This document shows positions 10,816 to 20,619 of a stretch of DNA of 64,000 bases, piece by piece. Each line of letters begins with the position of its first letter. Within the stretch, counting starts at the first letter, position 1. The position numbers were made by a program, and so were the translations under genes. The stretch spans positions 124,001 through 188,000 of the forward strand of contig LNEV01000018.1 in assembly GCA_001464335.1 (NCBI GenBank), given 5' to 3'. The notes beneath the pieces were generated by a model. It did no database searches, was not told where the DNA came from, and saw nothing but the letters and a program-made list of their open reading frames with translations. The DNA comes from Rhizobiales bacterium Ga0077545 (GTDB taxonomy: Bacteria; Pseudomonadota; Alphaproteobacteria; Rhizobiales; Methylopilaceae).

Positions 10816-11277
10816 GTGAACCTCGAAGATAACATCCGCTTTCTGGCACGCACGCCGCTTCTGGCCGTGGCAGGCAAGGAGCCCTTGCGTCTTCTCGCCT
10901 TCTCCGCCGAGCGTGTCGAGCTGAACGAAGGCGATATCCTGTTCGGGCGCGGCGAGGCCGCGACGGGCGGATATGCGCTGATAAAAGGCCGGATAAGGCT
11001 CACGCCGGCGGGCGCGCCGGAGCGGATCGTCGGTCCGGGCACGCTGATCGGCGAGACCGCGCTTCTCATCGAGACGCTGCGCCCGTGCGATGCTTACGCG
11101 GTCGAGCCCTCGCAGCTTCTCGGCATTCCACGCCAGCTTTTCATGCGCATGCTCGACGAATTCCCGACGATTGCCGCCGCAATGCGTACAAAAATGATTT
11201 CCCGTCTGAAAACGCAGGTGTCCGAGCTTGAGCGCATCGACGCGCGGCTCGACATCCCCGAGCTGCGCCGGGACTAG
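10816..11277 (+). CDS. Cyclic nucleotide-binding domain protein without DNA-binding domain
   Basis: The protein has 153 residues with a single Crp-type cNMP-binding beta-barrel (about 15-125). The beta-roll region includes EGDILFGRGEAATGGYALIKGRIRL, and the cassette-like GPGTLIGETALL occupies the position of the phosphate-binding cassette. The C-terminus is a short charged helix with no helix-turn-helix, so it is not a Crp/Fnr transcription factor. It starts at GTG 10816. It probably forms a two-gene unit with the upstream response regulator. Its stop shares CTAG with the convergent xthA stop. Confidence 0.82.
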   Translation: MNLEDNIRFLARTPLLAVAGKEPLRLLAFSAERVELNEGDILFGRGEAATGGYALIKGRIRLTPAGAPERIVGPGTLIGETALLIETLRPCDAYAVEPSQLLGIPRQLFMRMLDEFPTIAAAMRTKMISRLKTQVSELERIDARLDIPELRRD

Positions 11278-12077
11278 AGCTTAAAATTCGCGACGAGGGG
11301 GACGTGATCGGAAGGCCGCTCCCAGCTGCGAGCCGGCTTCAGGATATCGACCGGGCCCACCGCGCCATCGAGATCCTGGCTTGCCCAGACATGGTCGAGA
11401 CGCCGTCCGCGGTTGGAGGCCTCCCAGTTCGGCGAGCGGTAGCTCCACCACGTGTACACACGTTCGGGCTCGGGCTTGTTCTTGCGTATGGCATCGACCC
11501 ATTTCCCGTCTTCGATGACGCCGAGAAGGCGTTCGGTTTCGGCGGGGGTGTGGCTGACGACGCCCAGCATCTGCTTGTGGCTCCACACATCGTCCGGCAG
11601 TGGCGCGACATTGAGATCGCCGACGAGGATCGCGCGCGAGGAGGCCGCCTCCTTCGTCCACACGCGCATCTCGTCGAGATAAGCGAGCTTATGGGCAAAT
11701 TTCGGGTTGGCCTCGGGATCGGGAATGTCGCCACCCGCGGGCACATAGAAATTGTGCAGCGAAATGCCCTCGGCCTTGCCCTCTCCGAACCTCACGGCAA
11801 TGTGGCGAGCGTCCTCTTTGCCGCCGAAGCGGAAGCGGTCGACCTCTGCGAAGGGCAGGCGCGAGAGAATGGCAACGCCGTGATAGCCCTTCTGGCAGGT
11901 CATGGCGGCATGCGTGTAGCCGCGCGCGTTGAAGGCCGCGTGCGGAAATTGCGCCTCCATGCACTTCGTCTCCTGAAGGCAGATCACGTCGGGTGCTGTC
12001 TCGTCGAGAAGACGGGACACCAGATCGATGCGCAGGCGAACAGAATTGATGTTCCAAGAGGCGATTTTCAAAGACAT
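11274..12077 (-). CDS. xthA: Exodeoxyribonuclease III (AP endonuclease)
   Basis: This 267-residue member of the exonuclease III family incises abasic sites and removes 3' blocking groups in base-excision repair. It starts MSLKIASWNINSVRLR, has the metal-ligand glutamate in CLQETK, then GDLNVAP, and ends with the catalytic SDHVPLVANFKL. The ATG at 12077 matches the family start, although the frame stays open upstream. It is convergent with the cyclic-nucleotide-binding gene, overlapping by four bases (CTAG). Confidence 0.95.
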   Translation of the reverse strand: MSLKIASWNINSVRLRIDLVSRLLDETAPDVICLQETKCMEAQFPHAAFNARGYTHAAMTCQKGYHGVAILSRLPFAEVDRFRFGGKEDARHIAVRFGEGKAEGISLHNFYVPAGGDIPDPEANPKFAHKLAYLDEMRVWTKEAASSRAILVGDLNVAPLPDDVWSHKQMLGVVSHTPAETERLLGVIEDGKWVDAIRKNKPEPERVYTWWSYRSPNWEASNRGRRLDHVWASQDLDGAVGPVDILKPARSWERPSDHVPLVANFKL

Positions 12078-12173
12078 GACGAGGATGCGTTCGGGTCGGG
12101 CGGGCTGGAGCCTCTCCGGATAACGGCTTTGCGACCGATATGCCAGCGCGCGAGGCCCGCATAACGGGGTGCT

Positions 12174-12211
12174 GAAAAAAGCGAAGCGCCCGGTCTGGGG
12201 GAACCGGGCGC
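12174..12211 (-). terminator. Intrinsic terminator downstream of lolA-like gene
   Basis: A 9-bp GC-rich stem (12186-12194 with 12203-12211, loop of 8) is followed on the minus strand by a run of six T (12175-12180) a few bases on. An outer AAGCG/CGCTT pairing may extend it. It lies about 165 bases past the lolA stop, in the otherwise empty 299-base gap 12078-12376 upstream of xthA. I see no gene in that gap. Confidence 0.7.
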
Positions 12212-12376
12212 CCAACGCTTGTCTTTCGCGTTTCCGCCGGGAGGGTTTGCCGGCGGTTGCGACAGCACCCGTGGAGACGGGGGCAACCACTGGGGATGGG
12301 CGTGTCGCTTGACAAAGCATTTATGCACCACACGCAACTATTCAACGCCCGTACGTTCACGAGCGTGTGAGCGGTG

Positions 12377-13342
12377 TCAGCGCGTCCGGTCGATCGTGTA
12401 GTCGACCTTGAACAGCTTCTGGTCCGGCTTCGTCGCGGTGTCGAGTTCGGACACCGCGATCGTGGTGTCGAGGCCCTGGGCGTCGGTGATCGTCCACTGC
12501 TTCAATTCGAAGGTCTTCTGATCCTGGGTCGCGAAGACAAGAAGGATGCGCGCTTTGCCGCCAAAGGTGGTTTCCTCCTCGATGGCGACGCTGATCAGGC
12601 CCGGTTCTTCGTAGACCTGGGCGACCTTCGAATCCTTGGAAAGATCGAGCTGGGTCGAGAGCAGGAACTTCAGCGGCGTCTGCGACAGCGGATAGACATC
12701 CTGCGTGGCAAGCCGCCGGTCGCGGACGACGAGCGAGCGACCGTCGGCGATGATGTCGGTCGTCGAGGGACGCTGATAGTAGAAGCGGGCTTTGCCGGGC
12801 TTGTCGAGGAAGAACTTTCCATCGGCGCGGCTGCCGTCGGGCCCGACCTGGGTGAAGTTCCCGACCAGAGTTCGGATGCCGTTGAAGTAGGTGTTCACCT
12901 TCGCGATCGTCTGCGCCTCGCGCGCCGGATCGGCCGTCGCGGTTGCGGGATCGGCGGCGGCGACCTGTGTGCCGGATGGCGCGGCGCCGAGGTCAAGGGG
13001 TGCGGGCGCCGGCGCCGGCGGAGCGGGCTCCGGTGTGGGTTCCGGCGCGGGCGGAGGTTCTGCCGGGGCCGCCGCAACCTGCGGGGCTGGCGCCGGAGCG
13101 GGCTGCACGGGCGCAGGCTCGGCCGGGGGCGGGGTGATCGCGATCGTTCGCACCGTATTGGGCGCGGCAACGGGTGCGGGCGTTTCCGCAAAAACCGGCG
13201 CTGCCGGTTCGGGCGCTGCCTGCACGGTCAGATGTGCCGGGCGCGGGCTCGGCATCGGCACGGTCTGCGCAGAAGCCGGCGCGGCGAAGCCCGCCACGAG
13301 CGCTGCGGCAGACGCGAGACGGAACATGTGCAAGTTGGTCAT
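12377..13342 (-). CDS. lolA: Outer-membrane lipoprotein carrier protein LolA with long Pro/Ala-rich linker
   Basis: LolA shuttles lipoproteins across the periplasm to the outer membrane. The 321-residue protein has a signal peptide (residues 1-26, ending ASAQ). A linker of about 110 residues, almost only Ala, Pro, Glu and Val, follows. The LolA domain runs from about 140 to 321 and includes NTYFNGIRTLVGNFTQVGPDG, GKFFLDKPGKARFYY and the QTPLKFLL segment. Typical LolA is about 200 residues, so the linker is the unusual part. It lies 69 bases downstream of ftsK on the same strand, a common alphaproteobacterial pairing. Confidence 0.88.
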   Translation of the reverse strand: MTNLHMFRLASAAALVAGFAAPASAQTVPMPSPRPAHLTVQAAPEPAAPVFAETPAPVAAPNTVRTIAITPPPAEPAPVQPAPAPAPQVAAAPAEPPPAPEPTPEPAPPAPAPAPLDLGAAPSGTQVAAADPATATADPAREAQTIAKVNTYFNGIRTLVGNFTQVGPDGSRADGKFFLDKPGKARFYYQRPSTTDIIADGRSLVVRDRRLATQDVYPLSQTPLKFLLSTQLDLSKDSKVAQVYEEPGLISVAIEEETTFGGKARILLVFATQDQKTFELKQWTITDAQGLDTTIAVSELDTATKPDQKLFKVDYTIDRTR

Positions 13343-13411
13343 CCATTCACCCCGAGCGCGTCGTCGATAGTCGCGCTCTGTGGCGACAAAGCGGTGAAGC
13401 CCCGCCGCGCC

Positions 13412-16021
13412 TCAAAAGTTTCCGGCGCGCTCGGTGCTTTCGAGAAGGATCTCGCGCTTTCCTGCATGATTTGCGGGGCTGACAATGCCTTCGTTCTCCA
13501 TCCGCTCGACAAGCGAGGCGGCCCGATTGTAGCCGATCTGAAGACGGCGCTGGATGTAGCTGGTCGAACATTTCTTGTCGCGCAGAACAACCTGAACGGC
13601 CTGATCGTAAAGATCGCTGCCCTCCGAGCCGAACGCGCCCTTGTCGAAGACCGAACCGTCCTCACCTTCGCCCTCTTCCTCCATCGCGGTGACGGCTTCA
13701 AGGTAATCGGGCGCGCCCTGTGCCTTGAGATGGCGCACGACCTTCTCGACTTCCGCATCCGAACAGAAGGGACCATGAACGCGGCTGATTCGTCCGCCTC
13801 CTGCCATATGAAGCATATCGCCTTGCCCGAGAAGCTGCTCGGCGCCCTGCTCGCTGAGAATTGTGCGGCTGTCGATCTTGGACGTGACCTGGAAGGAGAT
13901 TCGGGTCGGGAAGTTGGCCTTGATCGTTCCTGTAATGACGTCGACCGAGGGCCGCTGCGTCGCCATGATGATGTGGATGCCGGCCGCGCGCGCCATCTGG
14001 GCGAGCCGCTGGATCGTGCCCTCAATCTCCTTGCCCGCCACCAGCATGAGGTCGGCCATCTCGTCGACGATGACGACGATGTAGGGCAGCTTTTCGAGCG
14101 GCATCTCCTCGCGTTCGTAGATGGCCTCGCCGCTTTCCTTGTCGAACCCGGTCTGTACGGTGCGGTGGATGATCTCGCCCTTGCGCATGGCCTCGACCAT
14201 GCGCGCATTGAAGCCGTCGATGTTGCGCACACCGACCTTGGACATCTTGCGGTAGCGTTCTTCCATTTCGCGCACCGCCCATTTGAGGGCGACGACCGCC
14301 TTTTTCGGGTCGGTGACGACGGGCGCCAGAAGATGCGGGATGCCGTCATAGACGGACAGTTCCAGCATTTTCGGATCGATCATGATGAGGCGGCACTCCT
14401 CCGGCGTCAGCCGGTAGAGCAGCGACAGGATCATCGTGTTGATCGCGACCGATTTGCCGGAGCCGGTTGTGCCGGCGATGAGCAGATGCGGCATGCGGGC
14501 GAGTTCGGCGATGACGGGCTCGCCGCCGATCGTCTTGCCGAGGCACAGCGGCAGGCGCATGTCGGATTTTTCGAACTCGTCGGCGGCCAGAAGCTCGCGC
14601 AGATACACCGTCTCGCGTTTGACGTTCGGCATCTCGATGCCGATGACATTGCGGCCGGGGACGACCGCGACACGGACCGACACCGCGCTCATCGAGCGGG
14701 CGATGTCGTCGGCAAGCCCGACCACGCGCGATGACTTGATGCCCGGCGCGGGCTCAAGCTCGTAAAGCGTGACGACCGGGCCGGGGCGGACGTCGATGAT
14801 CTCGCCCTTGACCCCGAAATCTTCCAGAACACCCTCGAGCGCGCGGGCGTTCTCTTCGAGTTCGGCACGGGTCAGGCTCGCGCCGCCGCCCTTTTTCGGC
14901 GGGGTGAGCAGATTGAGGGGCGGTGCCTCGTAGGTCTCCGCATCGAAAAGATTTGCCTGGGCGCGCCGCACTTTCTTGCGCGCGGCCTGGCGCGGTGCGG
15001 GCTCCTCGTCCGCCTCCTCTTCGTCTTCCTCGTATTCGGGCTCGACGTCCTCTTCCTCGTCGGTGTCGTCCGCACCGCGCCGGAAACGGCCGTCGTCGTC
15101 CTCGTCGTCGATGCGGCGCAGAAGATCGCGCATCCCGACACGGCCGGCATCGCGTTCGGTGTGCATGAATGCGCCGCCGCGCAGCATGCGGCCGAGCCCG
15201 CTGGTCGTGGTGAGCCAGTAATGGACAAGAAGGCCGAGTGGCGCGAAACCGCCTCCGCGCTCTTCTTCCTCGAAGTCGAACAGATCGTCTTCGCGGTCGC
15301 GGTCGCGACGTGCGGCGAAGCGGGGAGCGGGCTCCTCCACCTCTTCCTCTTCGGCCTCGTATTCCTCTTCCCCTTCTTCCTCGTCCTCCATGTCCTCTTC
15401 CATGGCGTCGGCACGGCGGCGCATGCGCGTCAGTTCGGGCATGTCGTCATGCAGCCAGAAGCCCGAGGCGGCGAAGCTGAGGAGCACCGCGCCCGCGCCG
15501 AGTACGCCGGAGGTGAGAAGCGCGACGGTGCCGGTCGCCGGAACGACGGCCTGGATGGCCTTGATGGCGACATCGCCGACAATCCCGCCGAGCCCGCTGG
15601 GCAGGGGCCACGCGGCGGGAGGCGTGAAGCTCGCCGCGAAAAGTGCGCCGCCCAGAGCGGCAAGGACGAGCAGAACGAGACGCAGCTTTTCGCGGTCGAG
15701 ACGGCGCAGAAGCGTGAGGCGCCAACCCCAGGCGGCGAGCGTGAACAGAATCGCCAGCGCTCCGAGGCCAAAGCTCTGCATCAGCACGTCGGCGACAAGC
15801 GCGCCGGGCGTTCCCAGAAGATTCGCGGCATCGCCGCCCGAGGCGTTGCTGAAGCTCGGATCTTCCGCCGACCAGCTTGCGAGTGCGAGCGCGATCCCGC
15901 CGGTCGCGACCAGAAGAACGGCGCCACCGGCCTGATGAACGCGGCGCATCACGGCTTCGCGCAGCTCGTCGGGAACTGCACGTCTGCGTTTTACACCACT
16001 GCGGTAAACGAGCGCCCGCAC
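13412..16021 (-). CDS. ftsK: DNA translocase FtsK
   Basis: FtsK anchors at the septum and pumps chromosome dimers toward XerCD recombination. With GTG 16021 it has 869 residues. GGGAGG at 16028-16033, six bases upstream, supports this start over TTG 16075. It has about four N-terminal membrane segments (residues 20-180) and a highly acidic linker (Glu/Asp runs near 200-370). The motor has Walker A GTTGSGKS and the [19 protein letters not shown] block. The C-terminal gamma winged helix ([25 protein letters not shown], in two parts) reads the KOPS motif. Confidence 0.95.
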   Translation of the reverse strand: MRALVYRSGVKRRRAVPDELREAVMRRVHQAGGAVLLVATGGIALALASWSAEDPSFSNASGGDAANLLGTPGALVADVLMQSFGLGALAILFTLAAWGWRLTLLRRLDREKLRLVLLVLAALGGALFAASFTPPAAWPLPSGLGGIVGDVAIKAIQAVVPATGTVALLTSGVLGAGAVLLSFAASGFWLHDDMPELTRMRRRADAMEEDMEDEEEGEEEYEAEEEEVEEPAPRFAARRDRDREDDLFDFEEEERGGGFAPLGLLVHYWLTTTSGLGRMLRGGAFMHTERDAGRVGMRDLLRRIDDEDDDGRFRRGADDTDEEEDVEPEYEEDEEEADEEPAPRQAARKKVRRAQANLFDAETYEAPPLNLLTPPKKGGGASLTRAELEENARALEGVLEDFGVKGEIIDVRPGPVVTLYELEPAPGIKSSRVVGLADDIARSMSAVSVRVAVVPGRNVIGIEMPNVKRETVYLRELLAADEFEKSDMRLPLCLGKTIGGEPVIAELARMPHLLIAGTTGSGKSVAINTMILSLLYRLTPEECRLIMIDPKMLELSVYDGIPHLLAPVVTDPKKAVVALKWAVREMEERYRKMSKVGVRNIDGFNARMVEAMRKGEIIHRTVQTGFDKESGEAIYEREEMPLEKLPYIVVIVDEMADLMLVAGKEIEGTIQRLAQMARAAGIHIIMATQRPSVDVITGTIKANFPTRISFQVTSKIDSRTILSEQGAEQLLGQGDMLHMAGGGRISRVHGPFCSDAEVEKVVRHLKAQGAPDYLEAVTAMEEEGEGEDGSVFDKGAFGSEGSDLYDQAVQVVLRDKKCSTSYIQRRLQIGYNRAASLVERMENEGIVSPANHAGKREILLESTERAGNF

Positions 16022-16131
16022 GCAAAACCTCCCGCGGCTCGAAAACTCTCTATAGCGGTCAAGGATTAGGGCCAAGGCGTAAAGGGTCGCTTAACCGTGC
16101 GGGCCGCGATAGCCATGTGAGCGCCGGTCAA

Positions 16132-16162
16132 AGAAAAACCCGGGCGGTTTCCCGCCCGGGTT
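16132..16162 (-). terminator. Intrinsic terminator of the glnK-amtB operon
   Basis: A perfect 11-bp stem (16137-16147 with 16152-16162, tetraloop) is followed on the minus strand by TTTTTC then TTT. It begins 26 bases after the amtB stop. This is a strong rho-independent terminator. Confidence 0.88.
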
Positions 16163-16187
16163 CGAAGGTGCTTGGGAGGTATACGCC

Positions 16188-17546
16188 TCAGATGCTGTAG
16201 GCGCGCTCGCCGTGCGAGTTGACGTCCAGCCCCTCGCGCTCGGTTTCTGCCGAGACGCGCAGACCGACGATGAGATCGACGATCTTGTAGATGATGAACG
16301 ATGCGATACCGCCATAAACGATGGTGATCACAACGCCCACGGTCTGGATGTAGACCTGACCGCCGATGGTCATGCCATCGGCCAGGCCGACGCCGCCGAG
16401 TTCGGCCGCGGCGAAGATGCCGGTGCCGATCGAGCCGAGGATACCGGCAACGCCGTGGATGCCGAACACGTCGAGCGAGTCGTCATAGCCGAGGGCGTTC
16501 TTGATCGTGGTGCAGAAGAAGAAGCACACCACGCCGGCAAGGCCGCCGAGGACGATCGCGCCGATCGGGCCGACAAGGCCGGCCGCCGGGGTGACCGCCA
16601 CGAGACCGGCAATCGCGCCGGACACCGCGCCGAGCATCGAGGCTTTGCCCTTGGCAATGCTTTCGATGGCGAGCCAGCCGATCGCCGCCGCCGCTGTGGC
16701 AACGAGCGTGTTGATCAGGGCGAGCGCCGCGCCGCCATTGGCTTCGAGGTTCGAACCCGCGTTGAAGCCGAACCAGCCGGCCCACAGCAGGGCAGCGCCG
16801 ATATAGGTCATCACCAGCGAATGCGGAGCGAGGACTTCGCGGCCATAGCCGATGCGCGGTCCGAGGACGAGCGCGCCGACGAGGGCGGCGATACCGGCAT
16901 TGATGTGAACGACGGTGCCGCCCGCGAAATCAAGCGCGCCGAGGGCAAACAGGTAGCCCTCCGAGTACCAGACCATGTGCGCGACCGGGATGTAGACGAT
17001 CGTCGCCCACAGCACGGCAAAGAGCACCGCGGCCGAGAACTTGATGCGCTCCGCGAAGCCGCCGACGATCAGGGTCGGGGTCAGGGCGAAGAAAGTCATC
17101 TGGAACGCGACGAACACATATTCCGGAATGACCACGCCGTCCGTGAAGGTCGCGGCGGTCGAATCGGGGGTAATGCCCGCGAGGAACAGGCGGCTCGTGC
17201 CACCGACGAACCAGTCGGCGACCGTGCCCGCATTGAGGGCGAAGGAATAGCCGTAGACCACCCACAGAACCATCAGCACGCAGGCGATCGTGAACGTCTG
17301 CATCAGCACCGACAGCATGTTCTTGGAGCGGACGAGGCCGCCGTAGAACAGGCCGATGCCCGGTGCGATCATCATGAAGACGAGAATGGTGGAGAGCAGC
17401 ATCCAGGTCGTATCGCCCTTGTTGGGCGTCGGCGCTGCGGCTTCGGCCGCCGGCGCCGCTGCGTCCTGCGCAAGCGACGGCTCGATGGCCATCAGTCCGA
17501 GCAGCGCAACGGGCGCCGCCAGACGGGCAAATTTCGAAAGATTCAT
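16188..17546 (-). CDS. amtB: Ammonium transporter Amt
   Basis: This Amt/Rh-family channel for ammonium uptake has 452 residues from ATG 17546, with GGAG eight bases upstream. It has a cleavable signal (to about residue 27, SLAQ), a short Ala/Pro spacer and eleven membrane helices. The conserved pore residues are visible as Asp in DFAGGTVVHINAG, the first pore histidine in the same segment, and the second in GIHGVAGILGSIGTG. It lies 40 bases downstream of glnK on the same strand, so the PII protein can gate the channel by binding its cytoplasmic face. Confidence 0.95.
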   Translation of the reverse strand: MNLSKFARLAAPVALLGLMAIEPSLAQDAAAPAAEAAAPTPNKGDTTWMLLSTILVFMMIAPGIGLFYGGLVRSKNMLSVLMQTFTIACVLMVLWVVYGYSFALNAGTVADWFVGGTSRLFLAGITPDSTAATFTDGVVIPEYVFVAFQMTFFALTPTLIVGGFAERIKFSAAVLFAVLWATIVYIPVAHMVWYSEGYLFALGALDFAGGTVVHINAGIAALVGALVLGPRIGYGREVLAPHSLVMTYIGAALLWAGWFGFNAGSNLEANGGAALALINTLVATAAAAIGWLAIESIAKGKASMLGAVSGAIAGLVAVTPAAGLVGPIGAIVLGGLAGVVCFFFCTTIKNALGYDDSLDVFGIHGVAGILGSIGTGIFAAAELGGVGLADGMTIGGQVYIQTVGVVITIVYGGIASFIIYKIVDLIVGLRVSAETEREGLDVNSHGERAYSI

Positions 17547-17586
17547 GGAAGGAACTCCGGAAAAAAGAGAAGCGGATGTCGGAAGA

Positions 17587-18051
<465 letters not shown>

Positions 18052-18177
18052 TTAACGGGACGTATCTAATTGTGTTCTCCCTGCGGCAGGGCCGGCTTTC
18101 AGCCTAAACCCCATGCATCTGCCTAAGTCTTCTGCACGAACAGAGACCAGATGAGATTAAAAAACAGGCAAATGAGA

Positions 18178-19038
18178 TCACGCGCGCCGTTTGCGCATCA
18201 GCCCTTCCTGAAAGACCGAGGCCACGAGCTCGCCGGTCCGGGCGTAAATGAGGCCGCGGGAAAAGCCGCGCCCTCCTCCGGAAAACGGCGAATCCTGGAC
18301 GTAGAGGAGCCAGTCATCGGCCCTGAACGGGCGGTGCAGGAACAGCGCATGGTCCAGGCTGGCGGCAAGAATCTCGCCGGAGAAAATGCTCTTTCCGTGC
18401 GCAACGAGAGCGGTGTCCAGCAGCGTCATGTCGCTCGCATAGGCCAGAACGCAGCGATGGATTGCGGGGTCGTCCGGAAGGGCGCCGTGCGCCTTGATCC
18501 AGACGGAGCGGTGGGGCGGGTTCGGCTTGAGGCCCATATAGAGTGACAGGTCGGTCGGCCGGATCTCGATCGGCCGCTCGCCGGCGAAATAGGCCTGCAT
18601 GCGCTCCGGCATATGCGCGAGGAGCTTCGCCACCGTCTGCCGTTCGGAGGGCAGATCTTCGGGCTTGGGCACGTCCGGCATCTCGAACTGATGCTCGAGC
18701 CCCTCCTCCGCCACCTGAAACGAAACCGAGGTGAAGAAGATCGGGCGTCCATGCTGGATGGCGACCACCCGGCGCGTGGAGAAGGAGCCGCCGTCGCGGA
18801 TGCGTTCGACATCGTAGACGATGGGCGCGTTCACATCGCCTTCGAGCAGGAAATAGGCGTGCATGGAGTGCGGATCGCGGCCCTCGACGGTGCGCGAAGC
18901 CGCCACCAGCGCCTGCGCGATGACCTGCCCTCCGAAGACGCGTTGCCAGCCCGCATTGGTGCTCTGGCCGCGGAAAAGATTTTCCTCGAGCTTTTCGAGA
19001 TCGAGCGTGCCGAGAAGATTTGCGAGGGCGAGGGACAT
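18178..19038 (-). CDS. tesB: Acyl-CoA thioesterase II (TesB)
   Basis: TesB is a double-hotdog thioesterase that releases fatty acids from acyl-CoA. From ATG 19038 it has 286 residues, the same length as the E. coli enzyme. The N-terminal LEENLFRGQSTNAGWQRVFGGQV block, the Asp in LAYASDMTLLD, the SLDHALFLHRPFR segment and the Gln in VFQEGLMR correspond to the known active-site regions, with Ser where E. coli has Thr. The frame extends upstream, but 19038 fits the family start. It is divergent from the hydroxylase gene with 68 bases between them. Confidence 0.93.
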   Translation of the reverse strand: MSLALANLLGTLDLEKLEENLFRGQSTNAGWQRVFGGQVIAQALVAASRTVEGRDPHSMHAYFLLEGDVNAPIVYDVERIRDGGSFSTRRVVAIQHGRPIFFTSVSFQVAEEGLEHQFEMPDVPKPEDLPSERQTVAKLLAHMPERMQAYFAGERPIEIRPTDLSLYMGLKPNPPHRSVWIKAHGALPDDPAIHRCVLAYASDMTLLDTALVAHGKSIFSGEILAASLDHALFLHRPFRADDWLLYVQDSPFSGGGRGFSRGLIYARTGELVASVFQEGLMRKRRA

Positions 19039-19106
19039 ATGTTCTTTCGCGATAAAGAGGCGCTCACGAGACCCTCCGGGGGCTCCCGCGTCAAGCAAGG
19101 CGAAAG

Positions 19107-20330
19107 ATGAACAACAGCGGAAAGATCGCGCGTGCCGATGTCCTGATCGCCGGTGCGGGTTATGCGGGCCTTGCGCTGGCTGCCGCGCTCGCCCGCGCCG
19201 GTCTCGATGTCGCTCTGGCCGATCCGGCCGTCGTGCGCCCCGCGCCGCAAGACCCGCGCGCCTTCGCGCTCGTTCCCGGTTCGCGGCGTCTGCTTGAGGC
19301 CGTTGGAGCGTGGGACACCATCGCCCGAGGCGCCGAGCCGGTGCGCCGGATGGAGGTGTCCGATGCGCGTCTGAGCGAGGTTCTTCGGCCGGTTCTCCTG
19401 CACTTCGACGCCCCGGATGATGTCGATCCCGTCGCCCATATCGCGCCGAGCCCCCTCATCCGTGCCGCCCTGTTCGATGCGGCCAAGGCAGCGGGCGTCA
19501 GGACGATCCCGGCAGCGGTTTCCTCTTATGAGGCGACCGGCAATGCCGTGCGCGCCGAATTGTCCGATGGCTCCTCACTTGCCGCCGCATTGCTCGTCGG
19601 TGCGGAGGGTGCGCAATCGCCGCTGCGGCGCATGGCGAACATCCGCACCTATGGCTGGCGCTACGACCAGGCGGGCATCGTCACCGCTATCGAGTTCGAG
19701 CATCCACATGAGGGTGTCGCGGTTCAGCACTTCCTCGAAGGCGGCCCCTTCGCGCTGCTGCCTCTGCCGGGAAACCGGGCGAGCGTGGTGTGGTCCGAGC
19801 GGCGGCTGAATGCCGAGCGTCTGTACGCCCTCCCCGACGCCGAGTTCCGCGCCGCGCTGCAGGCCCGCGCGGGCGGACGTTTCGGCGAAATCGCCCTTGC
19901 CGGCCCGCGGGCCATGCGCCCGCTTTCCCTGCAGGTCGCGGCCAACTTCGTCGCGCCGCGTCTTGCGTTGATCGGAGATGCCGCGCACGTCACCCACCCC
20001 ATCGCGGGTCAGGGTCTCAATCTCGGCTTCCGCGATGTCGCGGCTTTGGCCGAAGTGATCGCCGATGCCGCCCGGCTGGGTGGCGATATCGGTCTGCCGG
20101 ATGTGCTGACGCGTTACGAAAGCTGGCGGCGCTTCGACACGATGCTGATGCTCGGCGCGATGGACAGCCTGCTCAAGCTTTTCCTGCTGCGCTCATCGCC
20201 CGCGCGCATCGTGCGCGATGCCGGAATGGCCGCCTTCGACCGCCTGCCCGGCGTAAAGGCAAAGGTGATGATTTCCGCCGCCGGATTGTCAGGCGATGTG
20301 CCGCGCCTGATGCGCGGTGAGGCGCTGTAA
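19107..20330 (+). CDS. UbiH/UbiF/VisC/COQ6-family FAD-dependent hydroxylase
   Basis: This 407-residue flavin monooxygenase is of the type that hydroxylates ubiquinone precursors. The N-terminal FAD motif is GAGYAGLALAAALARAG. The family signature GDAAHVTHPIAGQGLNLGFRDVAAL lies in the C-terminal half, split around the FAD ribityl site. Alphaproteobacteria often carry several paralogues (UbiH, UbiL, UbiM) with different regiospecificity, and I cannot decide which this is. It starts with ATG preceded by AAGG. A REP-like hairpin follows its stop. Confidence 0.85.
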   Translation: MNNSGKIARADVLIAGAGYAGLALAAALARAGLDVALADPAVVRPAPQDPRAFALVPGSRRLLEAVGAWDTIARGAEPVRRMEVSDARLSEVLRPVLLHFDAPDDVDPVAHIAPSPLIRAALFDAAKAAGVRTIPAAVSSYEATGNAVRAELSDGSSLAAALLVGAEGAQSPLRRMANIRTYGWRYDQAGIVTAIEFEHPHEGVAVQHFLEGGPFALLPLPGNRASVVWSERRLNAERLYALPDAEFRAALQARAGGRFGEIALAGPRAMRPLSLQVAANFVAPRLALIGDAAHVTHPIAGQGLNLGFRDVAALAEVIADAARLGGDIGLPDVLTRYESWRRFDTMLMLGAMDSLLKLFLLRSSPARIVRDAGMAAFDRLPGVKAKVMISAAGLSGDVPRLMRGEAL

Positions 20331-20373
20331 CCTCATCCTGAGCCGAGACCGAAGGGCTCGTGTCGAAGGATGG
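20331..20373. repeat. REP-like palindromic element
   Basis: The element begins CCTCATCCTGAGCC and ends GTCGAAGGATG. The outer arms CATCCT (20334-20339) and AGGATG (20367-20372) and the inner arms GAGCC (20340-20344) and GGCTC (20355-20359) can fold into a cruciform or hairpin. The CTCATCCTGAG...TCGAAGGATG layout is that of a short intergenic palindrome dispersed in many Hyphomicrobiales genomes. It lies between the convergent hydroxylase and Trm112 genes and may also end transcription. Only this copy is in the window. Confidence 0.65.
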
Positions 20374-20400
20374 CGGCAAGCTCCGCGTTCGCGGAAGCCG

Positions 20401-20598
20401 CTAATCCTCGATCTGCCGCGCTTCTTCCGGCAGCATGATCGGAATGCCGTCACGGATCGGATAAGCCAGCTTCGCCGGCCGCGAGATCAATTCCTGGCGT
20501 TCCGAATCGTATTCGAGCGTCGCCTTGGTCAACGGGCAGACGAGAATCTCCAGAAGCTTCGGGTCGATCTGGCCGTGCGGCTGCGCAGTGGTCGGCAT
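20401..20598 (-). CDS. Trm112 family protein
   Basis: This 65-residue protein is of the Trm112/YcaR family, small zinc-ribbon-like proteins that in eukaryotes and archaea activate methyltransferases. Bacterial roles are unclear. Family features are [44 protein letters not shown]. Only one cysteine remains, as in other bacterial members, so zinc binding is doubtful. It lies 21 bases downstream of the Lon-N gene on the same strand. Confidence 0.88.
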   Translation of the reverse strand: MPTTAQPHGQIDPKLLEILVCPLTKATLEYDSERQELISRPAKLAYPIRDGIPIMLPEEARQIED

Positions 20599-20619
20599 GG
20601 GGGGTTCCTTGCGGATGTC

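Noticed and set aside
12374..14734. A 786-codon open frame on the plus strand, opposite lolA and ftsK
   Set aside because: Arg/Gly-rich low-complexity translation complementary to the lolA linker and FtsK motor; the minus-strand genes are certain.
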